Below, one piece after another: positions 6,501-13,113 of a stretch of DNA of 13,113 nucleotides. Within the stretch, counting starts at the first letter, position 1. Each line of letters starts with the position of its first letter. This DNA comes from Loktanella sp. Lineage in GTDB: Bacteria; Pseudomonadota; Alphaproteobacteria; Rhodobacterales; Rhodobacteraceae. The stretch is taken from the NCBI GenBank assembly GCA_003551805.1, contig PUNR01000356.1, positions 1 to 13,113 on the forward strand. Direction: 5' to 3'. The notes under the pieces were generated by a model that saw only the letters and a program-made list of their open reading frames with translations, was not told the origin of the DNA and did no database searches. Both the position numbers and the translations under genes were made by a program.

Positions 6501-7765
6501 CCATTCAACAGCACACTTTGTCCAACGGCATGCGTATCGTCACCGAACAGATGCCGGGCCTGAAATCCACCAGCATCGGCATCTGGGTGCTGGCGGGTGG
6601 CCGCCACGAACGGATCGAGCAGAACGGCATCGCGCATTTTCTGGAACATATGGCGTTCAAAGGCACCAAAACCCGCACCGCCCTACAAATCGCCGAACAG
6701 ATCGAGGATGTGGGCGGCTATATCAACGCCTATACCAGCCGCGAAATGACCGCCTATTATGCGCGGGTGCTGGAAGATGACGTGGCTCTTGGCCTTGATA
6801 TCATTTCTGACATTCTGTTGAATCCGCTGTTCGACGATACCGAGATCGAGGTCGAACGCGGCGTGATCCTGCAGGAAATCGGTCAGACGCTCGATACACC
6901 CGACGACATCATTTTCGACTGGTTGCAGGAAGAAGCATACCCCGACCAACCCCTTGGCCGTTCGATCCTTGGCCCCGCTGAAAGGGTCAGCGCCTTTGCG
7001 AAATCCGACTTGAACACCTTTGTCGGGGAACATTACGGCCCGAACCAGATGATCCTTGCCGCTGCCGGTGCCGTCGATCACGACGCCATCGTCCGGCAGG
7101 CCGAGGCGACATTCGGCCATCTGCCCCGCGTGAAGCGCGCGTCCGGCCTGTTGCAGCCTGCCTACTTCCGTGGCGGCGAACGGCGTGAAACCAAGGCGCT
7201 GGAACAGGTGCATTTTGCGCTGGCGCTGGAAGGGCCGACATACCGTGACCCTGCGATCTATACCGCGCAGATTTATGCGACCGCTTTGGGTGGCGGCATG
7301 TCGTCACGTCTGTTTCAGGAAATCCGCGAGAACCGCGGGCTTTGCTATACGATCTTTGCGCAGGCCGGTGCCTATGAAGATACAGGCATGACCACGATCT
7401 ATGCTGGCACCAGTGCTGAACAGATCGCCGAGCTGACGCATCTGACGATTGATGAGATGAAACGCGCCGCCGACGACATGTCCGACGCCGAGGTCGCACG
7501 CGCCAGCGCCCAGATGAAAGCAGGCATGCTGATGGGGCTGGAAAGCCCGTCGAACCGCGCCGAACGGCTGGCGCGGCTGCTGTCGATCTGGGATCGCATT
7601 CCGGGGATCGATGAAACGATTGCCTATATCGAGGATGTAACGACGGCAGATGTCAAAACATTCGCCGCCCAGATGGCGGGGCAGGCGGGCACGGCGATGG
7701 CGCTTTACGGGCCTGCGGATCAGGCCCCGACGCTGGAGGCGTTGAAAGCACGGCTTGCCGCGTAA
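6497..7765 (+). CDS. M16-family zinc metallopeptidase (processing-peptidase-like)
   Basis: This 422-residue protein belongs to peptidase family M16B, the group containing bacterial PqqL-like and mitochondrial processing peptidase beta-type enzymes. The inverted zinc motif is HFLEH (His47, Glu50, His51), and the distant ligand is Glu127 in RGVILQEIGQ, 76 residues after His51 as expected. The second domain carries GGGMSSRLFQEIRENRGLCY (265-284), typical of active M16B subunits. No signal peptide is seen, so it is probably cytoplasmic. The only start matching the family N-terminus (TIQQHTLSNGMRIVTE) is a TTG at 6497 that overlaps the thrC stop as TTGA; AAGGA about eleven bases upstream could serve it. 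Substrates cannot be read from sequence. Complete and intact. Confidence 0.95.
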   Translation: MTIQQHTLSNGMRIVTEQMPGLKSTSIGIWVLAGGRHERIEQNGIAHFLEHMAFKGTKTRTALQIAEQIEDVGGYINAYTSREMTAYYARVLEDDVALGLDIISDILLNPLFDDTEIEVERGVILQEIGQTLDTPDDIIFDWLQEEAYPDQPLGRSILGPAERVSAFAKSDLNTFVGEHYGPNQMILAAAGAVDHDAIVRQAEATFGHLPRVKRASGLLQPAYFRGGERRETKALEQVHFALALEGPTYRDPAIYTAQIYATALGGGMSSRLFQEIRENRGLCYTIFAQAGAYEDTGMTTIYAGTSAEQIAELTHLTIDEMKRAADDMSDAEVARASAQMKAGMLMGLESPSNRAERLARLLSIWDRIPGIDETIAYIEDVTTADVKTFAAQMAGQAGTAMALYGPADQAPTLEALKARLAA

Positions 7766-8349
7766 TGTTGGGGCTCAAGCGCAAGGTCAGGATCGAAACT
7801 GAACGGCTGACCCTGCGCCCCCCGATGCACACCGATTTTCGCCCTTGGGCGGCTTTGCGACAATCAAGCGCTGATTTTCTGGTACCGTGGGAGCCCAGTT
7901 GGGCTGCTGATCACCTGTCGCGCAAGGGCTTCACCAACCGGGTTTACTGGGCGCAACGGTCCATTGCGCATGGCACAGCCTTGCCCCTGTTTCTGATCCG
8001 CCGGTCCGATGATGCGCTTTTAGGGGCAATTACGCTGGACCATATCAAACGTGGTCCTGCGCAATCGGGGATCACCGGCTATTGGATTGGCGCGCCCTAT
8101 GCCCGCAACGGCTACATGCGCGAGGCGGTCAAGGCCGTGGTGCACCATGCTTTCACCACGCTTGACCTGAGCCGGATCGAGGCGGGGTGCCTGCCGGAAA
8201 ACACGCCATCGCGCAGGTTGCTGGAACAATGCGGCTATAAATATGAAGGCGTCGCGCAAAGCTATTTGCAGATCAACGGACGCTGGCGCAACCATGTGCT
8301 ATACGCGAACTTGCGCCATGACAGGCGCGGCAAGACGGATGTGGGCTAG
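7765..8349 (+). CDS. GNAT acetyltransferase, RimJ/RimL type
   Basis: The 194-residue product is a Gcn5-related N-acetyltransferase of the RimJ/RimL subgroup, which acetylates N-terminal amino groups of ribosomal or other proteins and small molecules. The N-terminal strand RIETERLTLRPP (9-20) is typical. The acetyl-CoA loop is YARNGYMREA (112-121; Arg114, Gly116, Met118). The C-terminal half has CLPENTPSRRLLEQCGYKYEG (from 142), the usual end of this fold. Its ATG shares one base with the TAA of the M16 gene (TAATG), which suggests translational coupling. The FAD-oxidase gene follows after three bases. RimJ is a plausible name, but substrate identity is not shown, so no symbol is given. Confidence 0.92.
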   Translation: MLGLKRKVRIETERLTLRPPMHTDFRPWAALRQSSADFLVPWEPSWAADHLSRKGFTNRVYWAQRSIAHGTALPLFLIRRSDDALLGAITLDHIKRGPAQSGITGYWIGAPYARNGYMREAVKAVVHHAFTTLDLSRIEAGCLPENTPSRRLLEQCGYKYEGVAQSYLQINGRWRNHVLYANLRHDRRGKTDVG

Positions 8350-8352
8350 GCG

Positions 8353-9765
8353 ATGCTGAACGCTGTGACAGATGATTTCGTCGATCACCTGCGCGGGTTG
8401 CTGGACGCGGCGGCCTTCAGACCGGATACAGCACCCTATTTCAGCGAACCACGCGGGCGCTGGCATGGCCAAGGCGTGGTTGTCGCCCCCGCCGATACAG
8501 CTGCTGTGGCGGCTGTCGTAAAAGCTTGCGCTGCGGCGCGTATCGGTATCGTCCCCTATAGCGGCGGCACAGGGCTGGTCGGCGGACAGGTGATGCCGGA
8601 CGGTCCCGCGCCTGTGATCCTGTCGCTGGAACGTCTGAACAAAATCCGTGCGATCTATCCTTCTGAAAATGTGCTGGTCTGTGACGCCGGTGTGATCCTC
8701 GCCAATGTGCAACAGGCCGCTGCTGACGCGGACCGTTTGTTTCCACTGTCGCTGGCGTCCGAAGGATCGGCGCGGATCGGTGGCTTGCTTGCGACCAATG
8801 CAGGCGGTGTGAATGTACTGCGCTACGGCAATGCCCGCGCCTTGTGTCTGGGGCTGGAGGTGGTGCGCCCCGACGGGACGATCTGGCACGGGTTGACGCG
8901 ACTGCGCAAGGACAACACCGGTTACGATCTGCGCAATCTGATGATCGGGGCCGAAGGGACTTTGGGCCTTATCACTGCCGCTGCTTTGCGGCTTGTGCCG
9001 CGCCCTGCGCAGGTTGGTGCGGCCCTGCTGGCGGTGGCGTCGCCGCAGGCGGCGTTAGACCTGCTGGCATTGGCAGGCAGCCAGATCGGTGACGGTGTGC
9101 AGGCGTTCGAATTGATGCATCGGCAAGGGTTCGATTTTCTGGCAGAGGTCGGGCCAGACATCCGGCAACCCTTTGACAATATTCCCGAATGGAGCGTGCT
9201 GATTGATCTGGGCCTGCCTGCTGGTGGCAACCCGGATGCGGCGTTGGAAGCCCTGTTTGCTGCAGCTTATGAGGCGGGCTTGGTCACCGATGGTGTGATT
9301 GCACAATCCGCCGCACAGCGACAATCGCTCTGGGATATCCGCGAAAACATCCCCGAGGCAAATCGCCGGATCGGGTCGATTTCGTCGCATGACATATCAT
9401 TGCCGCTGAGTGCGGTGCCCACGTTCATCGCGCAGGCATCTGTTGCTTTGCAGGCCTTGGGCGATATGCGGATCAATTGCTTTGGCCATCTGGGTGACGG
9501 CAACCTGCACTACAACCTGTTTCCTGCCAAAGGGCAGCAGCGGGGTGCATATGACGCGATCAGGGCGGATGCGCAGAGCGTTATATATGATCTGGTCGCA
9601 GCTCTGGACGGGTCATTCAGCGCTGAGCATGGTGTTGGCCGCCTGAAGGTTGCTGATCTTGAATATTACGGTGACCCGGTGAAACTGGCGATGCTGCGCG
9701 CCATCAAGGATGCGCTGGACCCTTTGGGTATCATGAATCCCGGTGCGGTTCTGCGTCAGGCGTGA
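8353..9765 (+). CDS. FAD-linked oxidase of the GlcD/D-2-hydroxyglutarate dehydrogenase type
   Basis: This 470-residue flavoenzyme oxidises a D-2-hydroxy acid. It belongs to the VAO/PCMH family (FAD_binding_4 plus FAD-oxidase_C). The FAD domain shows PYSGGTGLVGG (68-78), ARIGGLLATNAGG (140-152) and TGYDLRNLMIGAEGTLG (189-205). The C-terminal substrate domain has SHDISLP (345-351), the metal-binding HLGDGNLHYN (379-388; His379, His386) and SAEHGVG (423-429; Glu425, His426). The chain ends with the usual DPLGIMNPG. The stand-alone form without neighbouring glcE/glcF fits D-2-hydroxyglutarate or D-lactate dehydrogenase-like enzymes better than the glycolate oxidase complex, but the substrate is not decided by sequence. 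Acceptor is probably an electron carrier such as ETF or quinone. It is the last gene of the run starting at the SURF1 gene. Confidence 0.93.
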   Translation: MLNAVTDDFVDHLRGLLDAAAFRPDTAPYFSEPRGRWHGQGVVVAPADTAAVAAVVKACAAARIGIVPYSGGTGLVGGQVMPDGPAPVILSLERLNKIRAIYPSENVLVCDAGVILANVQQAAADADRLFPLSLASEGSARIGGLLATNAGGVNVLRYGNARALCLGLEVVRPDGTIWHGLTRLRKDNTGYDLRNLMIGAEGTLGLITAAALRLVPRPAQVGAALLAVASPQAALDLLALAGSQIGDGVQAFELMHRQGFDFLAEVGPDIRQPFDNIPEWSVLIDLGLPAGGNPDAALEALFAAAYEAGLVTDGVIAQSAAQRQSLWDIRENIPEANRRIGSISSHDISLPLSAVPTFIAQASVALQALGDMRINCFGHLGDGNLHYNLFPAKGQQRGAYDAIRADAQSVIYDLVAALDGSFSAEHGVGRLKVADLEYYGDPVKLAMLRAIKDALDPLGIMNPGAVLRQA

Positions 9766-9781
9766 ACCTGTGGCGCCGCGC

Positions 9782-9800
9782 CTCCGGCGGGAGTGTTTTT
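9782..9800 (+). terminator. Terminator-like element after the FAD-oxidase gene
   Basis: CTCC (9782-9785) can pair with GGAG (9790-9793) around GGCG, followed by TG and five Ts (9796-9800). An alternative fold pairs CGCC (9779-9782) with GGCG (9786-9789). The stem is short but GC-rich and is followed by a U-run 17 bases after the stop codon. A near-copy facing the other way ends the apt operon at 9965-9983, which supports a common terminator function. From memory this GC-stem plus TTTT pattern recurs in Rhodobacterales intergenic regions. Confidence 0.6.
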
Positions 9801-9816
9801 GGAAAAAAGAAGATGC

Positions 9817-9921
9817 AAGACGCGCGCCCGACCCCGTTGCCCGCTACAGGCTGACCTGATTAGGGTCCGGGATCGGGCGTCTTCTCATTTCACGGTCATC
9901 GGCTCTCCAGCCTGTACCGTG
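9817..9921. other. Structured convergent intergenic core, possible small RNA
   Basis: No gene fits in 9766-9987. Its middle holds two stem-loops. In the first, AAGACG (9817-9822) pairs with CGTCTT (9878-9883) and CCCGA (9827-9831) with TCGGG (9873-9877), with CGCG bulged on the left arm. In the second, CACGGT (9891-9896) pairs with ACCGTG (9916-9921), and inside it GGCT (9901-9904) pairs with AGCC (9909-9912). On the minus strand the first stem is followed within about ten bases by a T-rich run (positions 9802-9812). It could be part of a read-through 3' end, a second terminator for apt, or an unassigned small RNA. It does not resemble SRP RNA, and I could not match it to 6S RNA or any other class. 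Confidence 0.4.
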
Positions 9922-9964
9922 GCGCTTTGCTAACGTGCCAGTCTTAACAAATTCTTATTTCCGG

Positions 9965-9983
9965 AAAATACTCCCGCGCGGAG
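9965..9983 (-). terminator. Terminator-like element after apt (minus strand)
   Basis: Reading the minus strand, CTCC (9983-9980) pairs with GGAG (9974-9971) around a five-base GC loop, then T, A and TTTT (9968-9965). It starts four bases after the apt stop codon. It is the same design as the plus-strand element at 9782-9800: CTCC, GC loop, GGAGT, a purine, then Ts. The stem is only four pairs long, so efficiency is uncertain. Confidence 0.58.
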
Positions 9984-9987
9984 CGCA

Positions 9988-10518
9988 TCAAAGTCCGTCA
10001 AAAGCGCATAGGCTATGCACTGCCATTCCGAGTTTTTCCAGCCTGCGCGCGCCACCCAGGTCCGGCAGGTCGATGATGAAGGCGCAGCCGATCACTTTGG
10101 CCCCGAGCCGTTCCACAAGTCTGATCCCGGCTTCGGCAGTGCCGCCGGTGGCCAGTAGGTCATCGACCAGCAATACTTTTTCGCCAGCTTGCAAGGCATC
10201 GTCGTGCAGCTCCATCACTGCCTCGCCATATTCAAGCTGATAGGCTTGGGTAATCGTCTTGCCGGGCAATTTACCCTTTTTGCGGATTGGTACGAAGCCG
10301 ACGGAGAGTTGGTGCGCGATCGCACCACCAAGGATGAAACCGCGCGCTTCCAGTCCCACCACCTTGTCGATGGGCGTGCCCGCATAGGGGTGCAGCAACT
10401 GGTCGATCGCCATGCGAAAGCCGCGCGCGTCGCTAAAAAGCGTGGTGACATCGCGGAACATGATCCCTTCATGCGGGAAGTCGGGGATCGTACGAATGTA
10501 GTCGCGGACAGTCTTCAT
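9988..10518 (-). CDS. apt: Adenine phosphoribosyltransferase
   Basis: Apt joins adenine to PRPP to give AMP in the cytoplasm (purine salvage). The 176-residue product has the usual length. It starts with MKTVRDYIRTIPDFPHEGIMFRDVTTLF, typical of Apt with the conserved PGI/FRD region. The family segment GLEARGFILGGAIAHQL (55-71) and FVPIRKKGKLPG (75-86) follow. The PRPP-binding motif VLLVDDLLATGGTAEA is at 115-130 with the two acidic residues Asp119 and Asp120. The ATG overlaps the mtnP stop by four bases (ATGA), so the two are likely coupled. MtnP releases adenine, the Apt substrate. A terminator-like element follows immediately. No anomalies were seen. Confidence 0.98.
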   Translation of the reverse strand: MKTVRDYIRTIPDFPHEGIMFRDVTTLFSDARGFRMAIDQLLHPYAGTPIDKVVGLEARGFILGGAIAHQLSVGFVPIRKKGKLPGKTITQAYQLEYGEAVMELHDDALQAGEKVLLVDDLLATGGTAEAGIRLVERLGAKVIGCAFIIDLPDLGGARRLEKLGMAVHSLCAFDGL

Positions 10519-11402
10519 GGTGTAACTTTCGCAAGCACGCGTCCGGCGACAGCGTCGAGTTTTGCAACAAGGGCGGGGTCACGTTTGTCAGGCGCAGTCA
10601 TCACGGCATAGTCCAGCGCGCGGTCGCAGCCATGCGGGCAGGGGGCGCGGTTGCTGCCCAACAGGTCGGGCAGGCGCGCAATCAGGTCGCGCGCTTTGGT
10701 GCCATTGCCTTGCAGGGTGGCGATGATCGCGGTGATATCGACAGCACCGTGGTCGGGGTGCCAGCTGTCGTAATCGGTGATCATCGCTACGGAAGCATAG
10801 CAAATCTCGGCCTCGCGGGCCAGTTTGGCCTCTGGCATGTTGGTCATGCCGATCACGTCACAGCCCCAGCTGCGGTAAAGTTTGCTTTCCGCCAGTGACG
10901 AAAATTGCGGCCCCTCCATCGCGAGGTACGTGCCGCCACGATGGACGTTGATGCCCGCCGCGTGCGCTGCGGTTTCGCAGGCATCAGAAAGTCGTGCGCA
11001 GGTCGGGTGAGCGAGGCTGACATGCGCTACGCAGCCGGTGCCGAAAAAGGATTTTTCCCGCGCGAAAGTCCGGTCAATGAACTGGTCCACGATCACGAAA
11101 TCGCCCGGTGCCAAGTCTTCGCGGAATGATCCGCAGGCGCTGACGCTGATGATATCGGTCACACCCAGACGTTTCAGCGCGTCGATATTGGCGCGGTACG
11201 GCACTGTGGTCGGCGAATGCACATGCCCGCGCCCGTGACGTGGCAAAAAGGCCATTTTCACGCCGTGCAGCGTGCCGGTCAGGATTGCGTCAGATGGCGC
11301 TCCCCACGGGCTGGCGACATCGACCCATGTCGCGTCTTGCAGGCCGTCCATGTCGTAAATGCCGGAACCGCCGATGATCCCGAGATAGGTTTGCTGCGTC
11401 AT
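10515..11402 (-). CDS. mtnP: S-methyl-5'-thioadenosine phosphorylase
   Basis: MtnP cleaves methylthioadenosine, a by-product of polyamine and homoserine-lactone synthesis, with phosphate to adenine and 5-methylthioribose-1-phosphate. The protein (295 residues from this start) carries IIGGSGIYD near the N-terminus and the phosphate-site segment RHGRGHVHSPTTVPYRANI. It also has SVSACGSFRE, the purine-site TYLAMEGPQFSSLAES, and VIGMTNMPEAKLAREAEICY with MITDYDSWH. These mark the MTA phosphorylase branch rather than ordinary purine nucleoside phosphorylase. Three ATGs stand in a row (11408, 11405, 11402). The third is preferred because the GGGAG ribosome site is about seven bases before it. The first would overlap the previous stop as ATGA and add two methionines. 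It is followed by apt with a four-base overlap. Confidence 0.96.
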   Translation of the reverse strand: MTQQTYLGIIGGSGIYDMDGLQDATWVDVASPWGAPSDAILTGTLHGVKMAFLPRHGRGHVHSPTTVPYRANIDALKRLGVTDIISVSACGSFREDLAPGDFVIVDQFIDRTFAREKSFFGTGCVAHVSLAHPTCARLSDACETAAHAAGINVHRGGTYLAMEGPQFSSLAESKLYRSWGCDVIGMTNMPEAKLAREAEICYASVAMITDYDSWHPDHGAVDITAIIATLQGNGTKARDLIARLPDLLGSNRAPCPHGCDRALDYAVMTAPDKRDPALVAKLDAVAGRVLAKVTP

Positions 11403-11404
11403 CA

Positions 11405-12010
11405 TCATTCTCCCGGGCGGGTCAGGCTGAAGACGTCACGCACCACCGCATAATCGCGATAGCCAAGACGGGACAGCGGGTTGAAGGTTGTCACATCAAA
11501 GATCCCGTCGACAAGGCAATTGTCGCGGATATGCACGCCAGTCACCTCGCCGAAGACGGCAAAGTTGGCCTCACCGGGCAAGGCCACGATCTGGGTGACC
11601 TTACATTCCAGCGTGGCAGGTGCATCTGCGACGCGCGCGCAGGCAATCGTGGCGCAATCTGCCTTGATGATGCCCGCTTTGGTGAATTCATCGGTGTCGC
11701 GGTCCCATGGGCCGGATGTTTCGTTCATCATGTCCCGCATCGCATATTCCACGATGTTGACCGCGAAAACGCCCGTTTCGCGGATATTGGCAACGCTGTC
11801 CTTGGTGCCGTTCCGGTCAGCCTTGGCACTGGTCGATGCGAACATGACCTGCGGGGGGGTGTAGGCAACGGCGTTAAAAAACGAATAGGGGGCCAGATTA
11901 TCCTGCCCGTCGGCACCGCGCGTTGCGATCCACCCGATAGGGCGGGGGCTGACGATGGCACTGAACGGATTATGCGGCAGATTATGGCCGTCTTCGGGCA
12001 GATAAAACAT
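11405..12010 (-). CDS. Flavin reductase-like (FMN-binding split-barrel) family protein
   Basis: The 201-residue product belongs to the flavin reductase-like/DIM6-NTAB family, which binds FMN in a split barrel and often reduces flavin with NAD(P)H. Visible family segments are NPFSAIVSPRPIGWIATRG (14-32), NLAPYSFFNAVAYTPPQVMF (38-57) and, near the C-terminus, FNPLSRLGYRDYAVV. ATG 12010 is preferred: AAGG lies about eight bases upstream and relatives start with MFY. An in-frame GTG at 12019 would add three residues. The gene leads the flavin reductase-mtnP-apt unit and its stop is immediately before or within the mtnP start. Its substrate or partner is unknown, and a link to methylthioadenosine salvage is inferred from position only. 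Confidence 0.9.
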   Translation of the reverse strand: MFYLPEDGHNLPHNPFSAIVSPRPIGWIATRGADGQDNLAPYSFFNAVAYTPPQVMFASTSAKADRNGTKDSVANIRETGVFAVNIVEYAMRDMMNETSGPWDRDTDEFTKAGIIKADCATIACARVADAPATLECKVTQIVALPGEANFAVFGEVTGVHIRDNCLVDGIFDVTTFNPLSRLGYRDYAVVRDVFSLTRPGE

Positions 12011-12080
12011 CAAGAGCACCTTTTCCTAGCATCGCCCAAGGGGTAGCGTGGCCGGACATTCTTGGCCAGATGAAAGACGC
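12011..12080. promoter_or_regulatory. Short divergent promoter region between flavin-reductase and acetyltransferase genes
   Basis: Only 70 bases separate the two divergent starts (37 if the GTG at 12048 is used). The minus-strand ribosome site (AAGG) is next to 12020. AAGGGG at 12038-12043 could serve the GTG at 12048. I see no clear -35/-10 pair in either direction. Promoters must overlap each other or reach into the coding regions. Role inferred from orientation. Confidence 0.4.
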
Positions 12081-12596
12081 ATGCAAAGACCATCCATTAC
12101 TCTGGCCGTTGAATCCTCCGCCGATTATTGGGAGGTAGAAGCGCTTTTTGATTTGTGCTTTTCGCCCGGGCGTACGGCGCTGTCATCCTACCGTTTGCGC
12201 GAAGATGTACCGCCCTTGGCCGATCTGTGCTGGACTGCGCGCGACCCTGATGGGGTGTTGGCGGGCGTGATCCGGTGTTGGCCCTGTTATGTTGGTGACA
12301 CGCCTGTGGTCCTGCTGGGGCCGGTCGCGGTCCATCCGACACGGCAGGGCGAAGGTGTTGCGGGGCTGTTGATCTACCGTGTCATGGATATGGCGCAGCG
12401 CGGTGGCTGGACGCGGATTTTGCTGGTGGGCGATCTGCCTTATTATTGCCGGTTCGGGTTTCACCAACTGACAGGGGTAGAAATGCCACCGCCGACCAAT
12501 CCTGACCGCGTGCTGGGGCTGGATCTGGTCAAGGACGCATGGGACCAGACTGGCGGGATCGTGCGTAAGGCAGATGATTGCATTTTGCCGCAATAA
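12081..12596 (+). CDS. GNAT N-acetyltransferase, YhbS-like
   Basis: This predicted N-acetyltransferase has 171 residues from ATG 12081. The acetyl-CoA loop is VHPTRQGEGVAGLLI (84-98) with Gln89, Gly92 and Ala94 matching Q-x-x-G-x-A. LLVGDLPYYCRFGF and VEMPPPTNPDRVLGL are characteristic of the YhbS-like (COG3153) group. An in-frame GTG at 12048 preceded by AAGGGG would add eleven residues (MAGHSWPDERR). I prefer the ATG because the family fold begins at ITLAVE and the GTG would leave only 37 bases to the divergent gene, but this is not settled. The next gene follows after 15 bases. The acetyl acceptor is unknown. Confidence 0.88.
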   Translation: MQRPSITLAVESSADYWEVEALFDLCFSPGRTALSSYRLREDVPPLADLCWTARDPDGVLAGVIRCWPCYVGDTPVVLLGPVAVHPTRQGEGVAGLLIYRVMDMAQRGGWTRILLVGDLPYYCRFGFHQLTGVEMPPPTNPDRVLGLDLVKDAWDQTGGIVRKADDCILPQ

Positions 12597-12611
12597 CCCC
12601 ATCTTAGGCAT

Positions 12612-13113
12612 ATGACCGACAAGATTGTCATTGATGACCTGATCCCGCTAGTGGTGCCTGCGCCGCTTGACGATGACGCACGTGCGCGGATTGCGGCGCT
12701 GGCGATACGCCAGCACAAGGCGAATGGTGTGCTGATGAAGGCGATTACCTTCGTCGGTGGCCAGGTCGAGGACGGGCTGAAGATGCTGCCCAAATCTTTG
12801 CGTGACCAGTTGAATGACGTCACACGGATCGCCTTGCGTCGCAGTTATGACGTCGCGGCCTTGTCGCGGGGCGGTATGGGCAAACGGTTCGGGTCCGATC
12901 AGGCGCACCGCGTGATGGGCACCATGTCTGGTGCTATCGGCGGTTTTGGCGGTTTGCCCACCGCGCTGGCTGAATTGCCTGTCGCGACCACGCTGATCTT
13001 TCGGGCAGTGCTGCATGTGGCAGACGAATACGGCGAAGACCCCGCATCCGATGAGACACGGATGGAATGCCTGTCGGTGTTCGGATCAGGCGGGCCGGAC
13101 AAGGCGGATGACG
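12612..13113 (+). CDS. EcsC-family protein, N-terminal part (cut by window edge)
   Basis: I translated this frame from ATG 12612: MTDKIVIDDLIPLVVPAPLD, open to the window end (167 residues). The glycine-rich hydrophobic stretch GTMSGAIGGFGGLPTALAELPVATTLIFRAV (about 103-132) followed by HVADEYGEDP is the signature of the EcsC family. That family was named after a Bacillus protein encoded beside an ABC transporter; its biochemical role is not established. A weak AGG lies three bases before the ATG. It is probably co-transcribed with the acetyltransferase 15 bases upstream. The C-terminal part is outside the window, so completeness cannot be judged. Confidence 0.85.
   Translation, partial: MTDKIVIDDLIPLVVPAPLDDDARARIAALAIRQHKANGVLMKAITFVGGQVEDGLKMLPKSLRDQLNDVTRIALRRSYDVAALSRGGMGKRFGSDQAHRVMGTMSGAIGGFGGLPTALAELPVATTLIFRAVLHVADEYGEDPASDETRMECLSVFGSGGPDKADD

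Noticed and set aside
9766..9987. Possible tRNA, SRP RNA or 6S RNA gene in the convergent gap
   Set aside because: No cloverleaf or TPsiC-like arm, and no GGTCAGGTCCGGAAGGAAGCAG-like SRP core; 6S could not be matched by eye. Kept only as an unassigned structured region.
9935..10240. Plus-strand open frame (101 aa) entering the apt 3' end
   Set aside because: Serine/proline-rich antisense shadow of apt; it would run through the apt terminator and has no recognisable domain.
1..13113. Mobile elements, CRISPR array, phage or defence system
   Set aside because: No transposase, integrase or nuclease-like frame, no regularly spaced repeats, and no terminal inverted repeats with target duplication were seen; gene content is housekeeping throughout.

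Overview
The window looks like chromosomal core DNA from an alphaproteobacterium of the Rhodobacterales (Roseobacter/Rhodobacter/Paracoccus type). The DNA is moderately GC-rich. The subunit II and III proteins closely resemble those of Paracoccus. The order coxB-ctaB-small membrane protein-ctaG-coxC, without coxA, is the aa3 cytochrome c oxidase cluster layout known from that group. I see no integrase, transposase, CRISPR array, rRNA or tRNA gene, so this is mostly a conserved housekeeping region rather than an accessory island.

Layout. (1) Positions 1-686, minus strand: the N-terminal half of tldD, cut by the window edge. (2) Positions 868-4352, plus strand: the oxidase cluster coxB (subunit II), ctaB (heme O synthase), a 67-residue single-helix protein, ctaG (Cox11 copper chaperone) and coxC (subunit III). 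A strong intrinsic terminator follows at 4386-4415. (3) Positions 4431-9765, plus strand: a very tightly packed run of a SURF1-family assembly factor, thrC, an M16 zinc peptidase with a TTG start, a RimJ/RimL-type acetyltransferase and an FAD-linked oxidase. (4) Positions 9766-9987: a 222-base convergent intergenic region with two look-alike terminators facing each other and a strongly structured middle. (5) Positions 9988-12010, minus strand: a flavin-reductase-like gene, mtnP and apt, an overlapping salvage operon. (6) Positions 12081-13113, plus strand: a YhbS-like acetyltransferase and the start of an EcsC-family gene that runs off the window.

How the genes work together. Regions 2 and the start of 3 provide two of the three core oxidase subunits and most of the machinery to load them: heme O/heme A supply (CtaB), CuB insertion (CtaG), heme a handling (SURF1), plus a small membrane protein of unknown role. 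Subunit I must be encoded elsewhere. MtnP splits methylthioadenosine into methylthioribose-1-phosphate and adenine, and Apt turns that adenine into AMP. These two genes overlap by 4 bases and form a coherent two-step adenine recovery route.

I did not find a convincing new biological system. The least explained items are a perfect 18-base palindrome between coxB and ctaB, the terminator lying just before the SURF1 gene, and the structured convergent intergenic region at 9766-9987.
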